Below, one piece after another: positions 7,895 to 19,026 of a stretch of 35,081 bases of DNA. The translations under genes were made by a program, and so were the position numbers. Position 1 is the first letter of the stretch. The number at the start of each line of letters is the position of its first letter. Origin of the DNA: Myxococcales bacterium (lineage in GTDB: Bacteria; Myxococcota_A; Polyangia; Polyangiales; Houyiibacteriaceae); the NCBI GenBank assembly GCA_024640845.1, contig JAHEEE010000040.1, forward strand, positions 1 through 35,081, read 5' to 3'. The notes below the pieces were generated by a model. It did not search any database. It saw nothing but the letters and a program-made list of their open reading frames with translations, and was not told the origin of the DNA.

Positions 7895-9736
7895 GTGGCG
7901 CAAGCAATTAATCGCTACCGTGCGGATCTCAGGGATTTCCGATTTCTTTTCTTCGAGCAATTCGACCTGCCTGCCGTGCTCGGCAAAGAACCCTACGCGG
8001 AGTGGGGCGTGGAAGAGTGCGACATGGTACTCGACGAGGTCTACCGATTCGTTTGTGAGGTGACCGGGCCCCTCAACTCCAGCGGCGACGCGCAGGGATG
8101 CCGGCTCGAAAACGGCCGCGTGATGACCCCTGACGGTTTCAAGGACGCATGGGACAAGCTCTTCGAGGCCGGCTGGCGGACCATCGCAGCTCCCTCCCGC
8201 TGGGGTGGCCAGGACGCGCCGACGATGCTCGGCTCGTTCGTCGAGGAGATGCTCTGCGGCGCGAACACCGCGTTCACGATGTACACCGGCCTAACGCTCT
8301 CCGCTGCCGAGCTAATCTTGGAGTTCGGCACCGAGGAGCAGAAAAAGAAGTACGTGCCCAAGATGCTGAGCGGCGAGTGGACCGGCACCATGTGTCTGAC
8401 GGAGCCGCATGCCGGCTCGGACGTCGGCTCGGCGTCGAGCGGCGCGACCCGCAACGACGACGGCACGTACAACGTACAAGGCACCAAGATCTTCATCAGC
8501 GGCGGCGACAACGACCTCGGCAAGAACGTGATTCACCTCGTGCTCGCCCGGATCGAGGGCGCGGAGCCAGGCACGAAGGGCCTCTCGCTGTTCATCGTGC
8601 CGCGCGTCCGCATCAACGAAGACGGCTCCCTCGGTGAGGAAAACGACGTCACCGTACCGTCCATCGAGCACAAGATGGGAATCAACGGCTCGGCGACATG
8701 TGTCATGAACTTCGGAGACGAGGGCAAGTGCCTCGGCGAGGTGGTCGGTGGTGTCGAGCACCAAGGGATTCGGCAGATGTTCCACATGATGAACGCCGCC
8801 CGCATCGGCGTCGGCATCCAGGGCCTCGCCGTGGCGGCTGCCTCCTACTTGAGCGCGCTCGATTATGCGCGCGAGCGAAAGCAGGGCGCGAGCGTCAAAC
8901 AGTTCAAAGACGCCAACGCGCCCCGTGTTCCGATTCTCGATCATCCGAACATTCGGCGCGATTTGTTGGAGATGAAGGCGAGGGTCGAGGGCGTCCGTGC
9001 TCTGATCATGAAGCTTTCGAACCACGGCGACCGCCTCCGCGCGACACAGGGCAAGGACGACGAGTCCGAGGCGTACCACAAGGGACAGATCGATCTCCTC
9101 ACCCCGCTGGTCAAGGCCTATGGAACCGACGCCGCGTTCGAGGTGTCTTCGAGCGCGATTCAGGTGCACGGCGGCCACGGCTACCTCCGTGACTACCCCG
9201 TCGAGCAGTACTGCCGCGATTCGAAGATCTTTCAAATCTACGAAGGGACCAACTTCATTCAGTCGATGGACTTGGTCAGCCGCAAGCTCGGCCAGGGCGG
9301 CGGCGCCAATACGCAGGCGTTCCTGACGGATATCCAGAGCTTCATCAACGAGAACAAAGACACCCCGGAGCTCTCGGGGGCCATCAAGCACCTCCAGGCT
9401 GCCCACGAGGCGGTCGCTACATCGGTCGCGCAGCTCACCGGCTGGTTCAAGGGCGGCAAGCTCGAGCACATCCCGCTCGCCGCGGAGCCGTTCCTCAGGA
9501 TCATGAGTGAGCTAGCGGTCGGCTGGCTGCTCCTCGACCAGGCGTCCATTGCTCTTCGGAAGCTTCCCGAGACTTCGAAGACGCATCCGGATCATGCCTT
9601 CTACACAGGCAAGAAGTTCTCGGCGCTATACTTCGCCAACAACGTCCTCAGTACCTTGCCGAGCCGTGTGCAACATCTCAGTGCGATCGACACGCTTCCC
9701 GTGGAGATCCCCGACGAAGCTTTCGCGGCAGCCTGA
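7895..9736 (+). CDS. Acyl-CoA dehydrogenase, long (FadE-type) form with C-terminal extension
   Basis: This FAD enzyme performs the first, alpha-beta oxidation step on acyl-CoA thioesters, feeding electrons to ETF. With the GTG start it has 613 residues, the long class with an extra C-terminal helical domain. The N-terminal helices include the WDKLFEAGWRTIAAP block. The flavin-binding CLTEPHAGSDVGSA motif and the middle-domain GTKIFISGGDNDL follow. The C-terminal domain carries VHGGHGYLRDYPVEQYCRD and QIYEGTNFIQSMD, where Glu450 is the likely catalytic base. Acyl chain preference cannot be read. The gene stands alone, with fur converging on it 42 bases downstream, and a structured repeat lies upstream. 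Confidence 0.93.
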   Translation: MAQAINRYRADLRDFRFLFFEQFDLPAVLGKEPYAEWGVEECDMVLDEVYRFVCEVTGPLNSSGDAQGCRLENGRVMTPDGFKDAWDKLFEAGWRTIAAPSRWGGQDAPTMLGSFVEEMLCGANTAFTMYTGLTLSAAELILEFGTEEQKKKYVPKMLSGEWTGTMCLTEPHAGSDVGSASSGATRNDDGTYNVQGTKIFISGGDNDLGKNVIHLVLARIEGAEPGTKGLSLFIVPRVRINEDGSLGEENDVTVPSIEHKMGINGSATCVMNFGDEGKCLGEVVGGVEHQGIRQMFHMMNAARIGVGIQGLAVAAASYLSALDYARERKQGASVKQFKDANAPRVPILDHPNIRRDLLEMKARVEGVRALIMKLSNHGDRLRATQGKDDESEAYHKGQIDLLTPLVKAYGTDAAFEVSSSAIQVHGGHGYLRDYPVEQYCRDSKIFQIYEGTNFIQSMDLVSRKLGQGGGANTQAFLTDIQSFINENKDTPELSGAIKHLQAAHEAVATSVAQLTGWFKGGKLEHIPLAAEPFLRIMSELAVGWLLLDQASIALRKLPETSKTHPDHAFYTGKKFSALYFANNVLSTLPSRVQHLSAIDTLPVEIPDEAFAAA

Positions 9737-9778
9737 GCGAAGGGGACGACCGACTCGTCAGGCATGAGCGGCCTACGC

Positions 9779-10237
9779 CTACCGCTCGGCTCGGCAGTCC
9801 GGACACACTCCGTAGAGCTCGAGCTTGTGGCGAACGAGCCTGAAGCCGTGTTTGGCGGCAACCTGATGTTGGAGGACCTCGATTTCGTCGTCCTCGAACT
9901 CGATGATTTTCTCGCACTCGACACAGATCAAATGATCGTGGTGCTCATTGGACCATGCCACCTCGTACCGTGAGACCCCGTCGCCGAAGTGACGCTCGAA
10001 CGCGAGCCCGCATTCCTTCAGGAGCTTGAGCGTCCGGTAGACCGTTGCGTAGCCGATCCGCGGCTCCTGGAGGCGCACCTGGTCGAGAAGCTCCTCGATG
10101 GAGAGGTGCCCATCGCTGGCGAAAAACATTTCGGTGACCACCCGTCGTTGCTCGGTCGAACGCAGGCCGTGGCGGGCCATGTAATCGTTCAGGCGAGCGC
10201 GCAATTGCTCGACGTCATGTTCGGCGGTCGCTCCCAT
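9779..10237 (-). CDS. fur: Fur-family metal-responsive repressor
   Basis: This 152-residue repressor is of the Fur family. The winged helix includes HGLRSTEQRRVVTEMFF and the recognition segment GYATVYRTLKLLKE. The dimerisation half has the metal-binding SNEHHDHLICVECEKIIEF, and the structural-zinc Cys pairs are CVEC and the C-terminal CPDC. The close match to Fur suggests iron sensing, but Zur or PerR cannot be excluded. ATG 10237 is preferred; an in-frame TTG at 10255 adds six residues and has AGGAA just upstream. The gene is divergent from the unknown envelope protein, with only about 34 bases between the start codons, so the two promoter regions must overlap. Confidence 0.93.
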   Translation of the reverse strand: MGATAEHDVEQLRARLNDYMARHGLRSTEQRRVVTEMFFASDGHLSIEELLDQVRLQEPRIGYATVYRTLKLLKECGLAFERHFGDGVSRYEVAWSNEHHDHLICVECEKIIEFEDDEIEVLQHQVAAKHGFRLVRHKLELYGVCPDCRAER

Positions 10238-10271
10238 TCGAGGTCTATACTCCAAGCGTTCCTAAGGTAAC

Positions 10272-11774
10272 ATGCCGAGTCTGTCCATCCCTGTCGGAAA
10301 TAGCGACTCCCGCTTCACCCGTTTCGGCTGGGCGATTCGGCTGTCTCCGATGCTGGTCGCCATCATTCTCGCGACGCTATGGCTGGCGGGGGCGCCCGCC
10401 GATGTCCCTGATCTCCGGTTCACCGCCCCGCTCGTCGCGCGACCCGGGAGCTCGATTGGCTTGCGAGCATGGCAGATCGATCGCGACGACGATGGATACC
10501 CTGTCGTCTTCGCTCCGGAAGTCGCAGTCGAGCTTCGCAATGATGCGGGTCTGACGGTCGCGCGTACGAAGCTTTCGAGGTCGCTCGTTCAGGGTGTGGA
10601 GGGAAGCCTCGGGATCCCGTCTGGCCTCGATGGTGAGCATTCGTTGATCGCACGCGCCGAGATCGACGGTCGCGCGCTCCAGGTCGATCGCGCGCTTCAT
10701 GTGCGTCCGGGGATCGACTCACGTCGACCCGCGGGCCGAGAGGTCAATGCGTTCCAAACGTATGAGCTCGGTTCCATGCGCGTCGTCGATTCGAAGCGCG
10801 CCCCGGCCGTTCTCGATGTTCGCGCCGCTGAAGGCGTCTGCGTGCCCGATCTTCCCTGTACGCTCGTCGTATGGGTCGGCGATTGGGAGGGGCGGGTCCG
10901 AGCTCGCTCGCTTGCGGGGGTTCAGTTCGCAGCCGACACCGCACGCGCCTCGCGAGGATTCGCCCGCCTCCTTCCGACCGTGCGGGGACAAGAAGGGCGC
11001 GTTACGGTCGAAGCGATCGACGAGGACGGGGCCGTCCTCGCCGCGCGCGAGGCGCGCCTTCCCGTGCTGCCTGGTGGGCTCGTCGCTCGCGCGTCGGTCG
11101 ATGCCGGATCGGTGCGGCTCGAATGGGAACAGCTCGGCGGACCGCAGCCTGTCTTGGTGGACATCTTTCAAGAGCATCGCTGGACCGGGGCGCGATCCCT
11201 CGTCCCCGGCCAGGGGAGCCTCGGCCGGCTCCCGCCCGGCGTCTGGCGGCTCCAGGTCCGGACCGACCTCTTTTCCGACAACACGGCCGCCGTGCTTTTC
11301 GCGGTCGTGACCGGCCCGACCGGGGGCGATCCCCTCCGCCTCGCGGCCGATTCGGTCCTCGCCGAGGCCGATCGCGACGGCTTGGACCCGCTGGCGATGT
11401 CAATCGTCGATGGCGCCTTCTCCGGCGACCAGGATGACGCTCTCGCGGCCCTCTTTTCCGTCCCGAGCTTCGACGTGGTTGCGATGGGTCCGGGTGTCAG
11501 CACCACGGTCGGTGTGGACGAGGCGTTGGCGTTCGCCCAGGAGCGTCGCCGCTGGTGGGCCGCCGCCGCAATCCTTCTTCTCGGCTTCGTGGTGAGCATG
11601 GTGCTGCTGCGCGTCGAGCTCATCGCACGAGCGGAGGCTCGCCAACTCCTCGAAGACCTGGGCGAGGGGGCGCCACTCCGCCGGGACCCCACCTTCGGAC
11701 GCGGACTCTGGGCCTTCGTGCTCCTCGTGTTCATGCTGATGGCGGTGCTCGCGCTCTCTAAACGCTGGTTTTGA
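10272..11774 (+). CDS. Large membrane-anchored periplasmic protein of unknown function
   Basis: The 500-residue product has an N-terminal transmembrane segment (about 24-42, LSPMLVAIILATLWLAGA). Then comes a long extracytoplasmic region rich in beta strands, with repeated sandwich-like patterns such as PDLRFTAPLVARPGSSIGLRA and GVCVPDLPCTLVVWVGDWEG, the latter with two Cys that could pair. Two C-terminal membrane segments follow (about 418-440 and 478-497), separated by a short charged loop. The layout resembles Ig-like or carboxypeptidase-regulatory domains held at the membrane. AAGG precedes the ATG at 10272, and TATACT at 10246-10251 could be a -10 box. It lies 42 bases before secA. I recognise no named family. 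Confidence 0.85.
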   Translation: MPSLSIPVGNSDSRFTRFGWAIRLSPMLVAIILATLWLAGAPADVPDLRFTAPLVARPGSSIGLRAWQIDRDDDGYPVVFAPEVAVELRNDAGLTVARTKLSRSLVQGVEGSLGIPSGLDGEHSLIARAEIDGRALQVDRALHVRPGIDSRRPAGREVNAFQTYELGSMRVVDSKRAPAVLDVRAAEGVCVPDLPCTLVVWVGDWEGRVRARSLAGVQFAADTARASRGFARLLPTVRGQEGRVTVEAIDEDGAVLAAREARLPVLPGGLVARASVDAGSVRLEWEQLGGPQPVLVDIFQEHRWTGARSLVPGQGSLGRLPPGVWRLQVRTDLFSDNTAAVLFAVVTGPTGGDPLRLAADSVLAEADRDGLDPLAMSIVDGAFSGDQDDALAALFSVPSFDVVAMGPGVSTTVGVDEALAFAQERRRWWAAAAILLLGFVVSMVLLRVELIARAEARQLLEDLGEGAPLRRDPTFGRGLWAFVLLVFMLMAVLALSKRWF

Positions 11775-11816
11775 CAGTCGTTTGCGCGCCTCCCCGGGGC
11801 GACCTAGATTGCAGCC

Positions 11817-15005
<3,189 letters not shown>

Positions 15006-15029
15006 CCCTCATCTGATACTAGGCAGGCT

Positions 15030-16220
15030 ATGAGCGGAAGGGTGAAGGGATTTCGCTTCGCTGGGGTGCACGGCGGAGTCAAGAAGGGCGACGCGCTCGA
15101 CATGGGGCTGATCGCAGCGGACCAACCCGCGACCGCCGCCGGTGTCTTCACGCAGAATCGCGTGCGCGCAGCCCCGGTCGTCATCAGCGAGCGACGGCTT
15201 CTTGGGGGTGCGTGCCAGGCGGTCCTCGTCAACAGTGGGAATGCCAACGCATGCACGGGGAAGCAAGGCCGGCAGACGGCGCTGGCGCTGACCCGCACCA
15301 CGGCGGCCGTGTTGGGCGTGCCGCAGGCCTTGGTCGTCCCTGCGTCGACGGGGGTCATCGGCGTGCAGCTACCTGGCGAGACGATGATGGCTTCGATCGT
15401 TCCACTGGTCGATGACTTGTCCGAGGGCGGCGCCGCTCGTTTTTCCCGCGCGATCATGACGACCGACCGGGGCCCGAAGGTGGCTCGAGCCGAAGTCAAG
15501 GTCGGCTGGACGACGTGCCGTGTTCTCGGCGTCGCGAAGGGCGCCGGGATGGTCCACCCCAACATGGCGACCACCCTGGGTTTCGTGATGACCGACGTAT
15601 CGATCGATCGCACGACGCTGCGCCGGATGCTCGTCCGCGCCGCGGAACACACGTTCAACCGCGCGACGGTCGATGGCGACACCAGCACCAACGACGCGAT
15701 CTATGCGCTGGCCTCGGGCGCGGCAACGGACCGCCCGGTCGTTGAAAAGAGCGCCGCCGGCAGTAGGTTCGCACAAGCCCTCACGGAGGTCCTCGAAACG
15801 CTTGCAAAGAAGGTCGTATCCGACGGTGAGGGAGCGGAGCACCTGGTCCGGATCGAGGTTCGCGGCGCCAAGTCCGACGCCGACGCCGTTCAGATCGCCC
15901 GAACGGTCGCCTCTTCTCAGCTGGTGAAGACCGCGCTGCACGGCTGTGATCCGAACTGGGGCCGGATCCTCGCTGCCGCGGGGCGATCGGGCGCGGTTTT
16001 CAATCCTGATCACGTCTCGATGAAGATCGGGCAGGTCTCGGTTTTCGAGGACGGAGTACCGATCATGACACCGAAAACCGAAGCGAAAGCCGCCACCGCC
16101 ATGAAGCGTCGCGAGTACGTGATCACGCTTGTCGTCGGACGTGGGCGCGGTCTCGGTCATTATTGGACCTGTGACCTCGGTCACGAGTACGTTCGGATCA
16201 ACGCCGACTATCGGACCTGA
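15030..16220 (+). CDS. argJ: Glutamate N-acetyltransferase / ornithine acetyltransferase
   Basis: This enzyme transfers the acetyl group from N-acetylornithine to glutamate, recycling acetyl in arginine synthesis. The 396-residue precursor contains KGAGMVHPNMATTLGF (170-185). Self-cleavage would fall between Ala180 and Thr181, leaving Thr181 as the nucleophile and giving alpha and beta chains. TVDGDTSTNDAIYALASG and the C-terminal DLGHEYVRINADYRT are strong family marks. Many family members also use acetyl-CoA to start the pathway, but sequence alone does not settle mono- versus bifunctionality. It starts 24 bases after secA and is followed after nine bases by the CAP-domain gene. Confidence 0.97.
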   Translation: MSGRVKGFRFAGVHGGVKKGDALDMGLIAADQPATAAGVFTQNRVRAAPVVISERRLLGGACQAVLVNSGNANACTGKQGRQTALALTRTTAAVLGVPQALVVPASTGVIGVQLPGETMMASIVPLVDDLSEGGAARFSRAIMTTDRGPKVARAEVKVGWTTCRVLGVAKGAGMVHPNMATTLGFVMTDVSIDRTTLRRMLVRAAEHTFNRATVDGDTSTNDAIYALASGAATDRPVVEKSAAGSRFAQALTEVLETLAKKVVSDGEGAEHLVRIEVRGAKSDADAVQIARTVASSQLVKTALHGCDPNWGRILAAAGRSGAVFNPDHVSMKIGQVSVFEDGVPIMTPKTEAKAATAMKRREYVITLVVGRGRGLGHYWTCDLGHEYVRINADYRT

Positions 16221-16229
16221 TCCAAAGCC

Positions 16230-17267
16230 ATGCTCCGCAAATCGATTCTACTTCTCGCGTCGCTCCTCGCGCTCCATACGACAGCGGACGCTGACCAAAA
16301 CGACCAGGCTCCGCCGGAGGCTCAGGCTGCCCCGGCGCCGCCCAAGCCCCTGTGCACTCGAAGCGAGAAGCTCGAGGAGGTGGCCCAAATCCTCGCAGAC
16401 TTGCAACACATCCCGCCGTCTTCCGAGCTCGTTCAGACCGCTCGCGAGCAAGGTGTCGATGCGAACCCGGTGTACGCGAAGTTCGGGGTGGGCGGCGAGG
16501 TAGCGAGCTTCAAGGCATGGGTCGAGGATCTCATCGAAACCGCTGACGCGCCTTTGATCTGCGGCCGTGCGAGCTCCGGTGAGCGCGTCGTACTCGTCGC
16601 TGCGGTCAGGGCAGGGGCCCTCACACCCGAGGGAACGAACCGTCTCCACGCCGAGGTCATCGAGGACTTCCGCGATCCGTATCTCATGGTGCGTGATCCC
16701 GATGGCGCGTCTCGACGGGTTGCCGTCGACGGCGAGGCCTATGGGTCGACGATCACGCTTCCGGTCGAGTGGGGAAGGCCGCTCTTCGTTCAGCTCGTCG
16801 CCACCGGCCCGAACGGTCCCCGCCCGGTTGCCGAGCGCTGGATCGGAAAGATCCCGCAACACACACCGGTTCAGGGAGGGTCACAGTCGCCGGAAGCCTG
16901 GCTGATGCAGGTTCGGCGCTCGACCGGCGCGCGGACCGTGCGCACCAACCGCCTGCTCAGCAAGGAGGCCACGAGCCACGCGCAGCACGTCTGCGACTCC
17001 GGCAAGCTGGGTCACGAGCTCGATCCGGACGGCGACCCCGAGGCTCGGCTGCTCAAACGGGGGATTCAGGCGCGGGTCGTTGGCGAGGCGGTCGCCAGGG
17101 CTCGAACGATGCGGGAGGCGCTTCACGCGATCGAGGACAGCCCGAGCCACCGCATGACCGTCACCGATCCACGATTCACCGACGCTGGCTTCGGCGAAGC
17201 AAAGGATGACAAGGGTCGCACCTGCGCGGTCATTCTGCTTGCTTCCTGGCCGCGCAAAGCCCCCTAG
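16230..17267 (+). CDS. Secreted CAP/SCP-domain protein
   Basis: The 345-residue product starts with a signal peptide (MLRKSILLLASLLALHTTADA) and a Pro/Ala-rich linker. A middle region of about 160 residues follows, with one possible disulphide pair (Cys42 and the Cys of APLICGRAS). The C-terminal third reads as a CAP (cysteine-rich secretory/PR-1) domain: NRLLSKEATSHAQHVCDSG, GKLGHELDPDGDPEARL, a GEAVARARTMREALHAIEDS helix, SPSHRMTVTDPRFTDAGFG, and a final strand. His residues in GHEL and SPSHR match the usual CAP cavity. Bacterial CAP proteins have varied or unknown functions. The gene follows argJ by nine bases, which probably reflects shared transcription only. Confidence 0.85.
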   Translation: MLRKSILLLASLLALHTTADADQNDQAPPEAQAAPAPPKPLCTRSEKLEEVAQILADLQHIPPSSELVQTAREQGVDANPVYAKFGVGGEVASFKAWVEDLIETADAPLICGRASSGERVVLVAAVRAGALTPEGTNRLHAEVIEDFRDPYLMVRDPDGASRRVAVDGEAYGSTITLPVEWGRPLFVQLVATGPNGPRPVAERWIGKIPQHTPVQGGSQSPEAWLMQVRRSTGARTVRTNRLLSKEATSHAQHVCDSGKLGHELDPDGDPEARLLKRGIQARVVGEAVARARTMREALHAIEDSPSHRMTVTDPRFTDAGFGEAKDDKGRTCAVILLASWPRKAP

Positions 17268-17270
17268 AGC

Positions 17271-18548
17271 TCAATCAGAGCTCGAGCTTCTGCTTTTTTG
17301 GCGGTTCGAGGCCGATTGGTAGATCGCGACGAACACCTGCGCGAGGGCTAGGCCGGCAATGATCGTACCGACCGCGCCCGTCAGCAGTGCCGCGATCGTC
17401 GGTCCCTCGATGCTCGCTGCGCGCCCCGCGATTGGCCAGACCTCGCTCGCGATGAGCAGACCCATGTCGATGCCGTACAGGACCAGAAGCGCCCCGGCCC
17501 AAACGTGTGCGCCCCCGCGAGTGCTGCTCTCCATGAACGCCATCAGCGCCAGAAGCCCGATGAGGCCGAAGCCGATGTGCGAGGCCGCCGGCGCCCAAGA
17601 TTGCCAGTGCCCTTCCAGCATGACCAGGCTCTCGGGGCCGCCAGAGACGACGAACCAGGCGCCCAGGGCCGACACACCGAGGGCGACTGCGAAGCGTGAA
17701 AGCCGCGCACCCCGGTAATAGGCGCGAAACAGGAGAGCCCCGCTCAACAGGATCGTGGCTCCCGCCAAAATGACTCCCTCGGGAGACAGGTCGTGGACGT
17801 TCTGCTGCCAGAGCGCGACGCCGGTGGCGACCGCCCCACACAATCCGAGGGAGATCGCGCGGGCCCTGTAGGACAGCGGCGTGAGCGCCAGGGTGCCCAT
17901 CATGATGAGCAGCGCCGCGGAGACGAATGTCAACGGATGGACACCACCCGCCCACGCAGCAGCGACCAGCCCGATCGTGCTCAGCGTCACCGCAACGACA
18001 CGAAGGGTGTTCGCCCCGGGGCTCGAGGGCCGCATCTGTTCGCGAAGCAGATCGGAGGCGAGAATCGGCGGTCCGGGCGGGGCCGGCATGTTCGGGAGGC
18101 TCTTGTCCCGCTCAGGCAGGGCAGGCCGCGGCTGCTCGCCGGACGGCTCGGATGGCTCCTCGCTGGGAGGGAGGCTACCCGTCTGGCGGAGCCTTTGCTC
18201 CGAGAGGGTCCCGTCCTTGCGGCGGTGCAGTGGCAAGACCGGCGCTGGTTCGCTCGTCTCGCGCTCGCGAATGGCCGTCTGATTGACCTTGGTGTGTCCG
18301 ATATCGGAAGGCTCTGCTTCTACGGGGTCCGACAAGGCGACGACCGCCATGGCGCGCGCAGAGGTCGCGCTCCCCGCGACAGGCGGAAACGCGCCGCTCA
18401 GTCGCTCGGGCCCCGACTGGACGCCGCTCGGGCGCCGGCCGTGCGCAATCGGCACGACGGGTTTGGCGCCGGGAACCGGCTCGCCGCAGGTTCCGCAGAA
18501 AGCATCGGTTCTTAGGACTTTAGCGTTGCAGCTTTTGCACGTTGGCAT
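17271..18548 (-). CDS. Zinc-ribbon protein with a C-terminal multi-pass membrane domain
   Basis: The 425-residue product begins with a double-CxxC zinc ribbon (MPTCKSCNAKVLRTDAFCGTC trimmed: Cys4, Cys7, Cys18, Cys21). A disordered Pro/Ser/Glu-rich stretch (about 25-180) contains PLHRRKDGTLSEQRLRQTGS and SEEPSEPSGEQPRP. About eight hydrophobic segments fill 185-410, and the C-terminus is the polar, Lys/Ser-rich NRQKSRSSSSD. Zinc-ribbon headed membrane proteins with long linkers are common in myxobacteria, but I know no function for this one. It converges on the CAP gene with three bases between stops. Its upstream region is the gap holding the sigma-54 promoter, which points the other way. Confidence 0.85.
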   Translation of the reverse strand: MPTCKSCNAKVLRTDAFCGTCGEPVPGAKPVVPIAHGRRPSGVQSGPERLSGAFPPVAGSATSARAMAVVALSDPVEAEPSDIGHTKVNQTAIRERETSEPAPVLPLHRRKDGTLSEQRLRQTGSLPPSEEPSEPSGEQPRPALPERDKSLPNMPAPPGPPILASDLLREQMRPSSPGANTLRVVAVTLSTIGLVAAAWAGGVHPLTFVSAALLIMMGTLALTPLSYRARAISLGLCGAVATGVALWQQNVHDLSPEGVILAGATILLSGALLFRAYYRGARLSRFAVALGVSALGAWFVVSGGPESLVMLEGHWQSWAPAASHIGFGLIGLLALMAFMESSTRGGAHVWAGALLVLYGIDMGLLIASEVWPIAGRAASIEGPTIAALLTGAVGTIIAGLALAQVFVAIYQSASNRQKSRSSSSD

Positions 18549-18649
18549 TGGGCCCGGCCTATCCGGTGCTCAGATCATACGCGGGACCGGCGGCCAACTT
18601 CAACCTACCGGGTGTGGGGATGTGTGCAGGCCGCGCTCCGGAGTTGGTG

Positions 18650-18693
18650 TGTCGAAACCACGACATCGCGTGCGGGTCCATGACAGAAATGTC
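18650..18693. promoter_or_regulatory. Two TGTC/GACA dyads upstream of the sigma-54 promoter
   Basis: TGTCG-N6-CGACA spans 18650-18665, and GACA-GAAA-TGTC spans 18682-18693. They lie roughly 80 to 125 bases upstream of the predicted start, where enhancer-binding activators of sigma-54 usually bind. The dyads are short and may be chance. Confidence 0.25.
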
Positions 18694-18747
18694 CTACCAA
18701 TCACCCGCTCGCTGAGAAAACCTCTGGCTTTTTTCTGCAAGAACGAG

Positions 18748-18764
18748 TTGGCACTGCGATTGCA
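18748..18764 (+). promoter_or_regulatory. Sigma-54 (-24/-12) promoter
   Basis: TTGGCAC (18748-18754), five bases, then TTGCA (18760-18764) matches the core of the recalled consensus YTGGCAC-N5-TTGCW at every position. The GG and GC dinucleotides have the required spacing. Counting from the -12 element puts transcription start near 18775. A T-rich tract (18730-18735) lies just upstream. No gene start lies downstream on this strand before an intrinsic terminator. Confidence 0.75.
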
Positions 18765-18774
18765 ATGGACTCGC

Positions 18775-18954
18775 TCACTTGCTTAAGACCCACGCCGCGC
18801 ACTTTCCAGCTTGCCCGGCATCCGCGTGGCGGTGGGTCGTCCTTTACTCCGTAAAACTCAGGTTCTTACGGCTTAACTTATCACCTAGCTTATCATTCTA
18901 GCATCGATTCTTTCGTTTGAAATGGGTCACCTTCGGGGGACCCATTTTGCTTTT
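18775..18954 (+). ncRNA. Candidate sigma-54-dependent small RNA of about 175-180 nt
   Basis: The interval runs from the predicted sigma-54 start to an intrinsic terminator and has no credible reading frame. Hairpin 1 pairs 18787-18800 with 18824-18838: 14 base pairs including one G-U, with one bulged G. Hairpin 2 is CCGTAA (18849-18854) with TTACGG (18866-18871). A probably single-stranded stretch carries two near copies of one motif, CTTATCACCTAGC at 18877-18889 and CTTATCATTCTAGC at 18889-18902. The third hairpin is the terminator. The architecture suits a trans-acting regulatory RNA with the repeated motif as a possible seed. Sigma-54-driven sRNAs are known in myxobacteria (Pxr of Myxococcus xanthus), but I cannot claim identity. 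Confidence 0.65.
18920..18954 (+). terminator. Intrinsic terminator of the candidate small RNA
   Basis: AAATGGGTC (18920-18928) and GACCCATTT (18939-18947) form a perfect nine-base-pair stem with a ten-base loop. It is followed by TTTT, GC, TTTT to 18954. Since the stem is A/T-flanked, it could also act on the opposite strand. Confidence 0.8.
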
Positions 18955-18957
18955 AAG

Positions 18958-19019
18958 CCCCGCTCGGGTGGGGTGGTGGGGGATGGAACCCCGCTCGGGT
19001 GGGGTGGTGGGGGATGGAA
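18958..19019. repeat. Perfect tandem duplication of a 31-bp G-rich unit
   Basis: The unit CCCCGCTCGGGTGGGG-TGGTGGGGGATGGAA occurs at 18958-18988 and 18989-19019 without a mismatch. It lies between two intrinsic terminators pointing at each other, outside any gene. Perfect identity suggests a recent duplication. Confidence 0.95.
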
Positions 19020-19026
19020 TTAACCG

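Noticed and set aside
9766-9787. GAGCGG...CCGCTC hairpin between the acyl-CoA dehydrogenase and fur genes as a terminator
   Set aside because: Six-base stem, ten-base loop, no T-tract on either strand, and it overlaps the fur end.
11771-11810. TTGACA and TAGATT as a secA promoter
   Set aside because: Spacing is 28 bases, far from the 16-18 needed, and the start would fall past the GTG codon.
18765-18854. 29-codon frame starting at ATG 18765 in the small RNA region
   Set aside because: Its ATG lies upstream of the predicted sigma-54 start, it has no ribosome-binding site, and the peptide is low-complexity.
18958-19019. G-quadruplex in the 31-bp repeats
   Set aside because: Only three runs of three or more G per unit with a long gap between units, so a stable quadruplex is doubtful.
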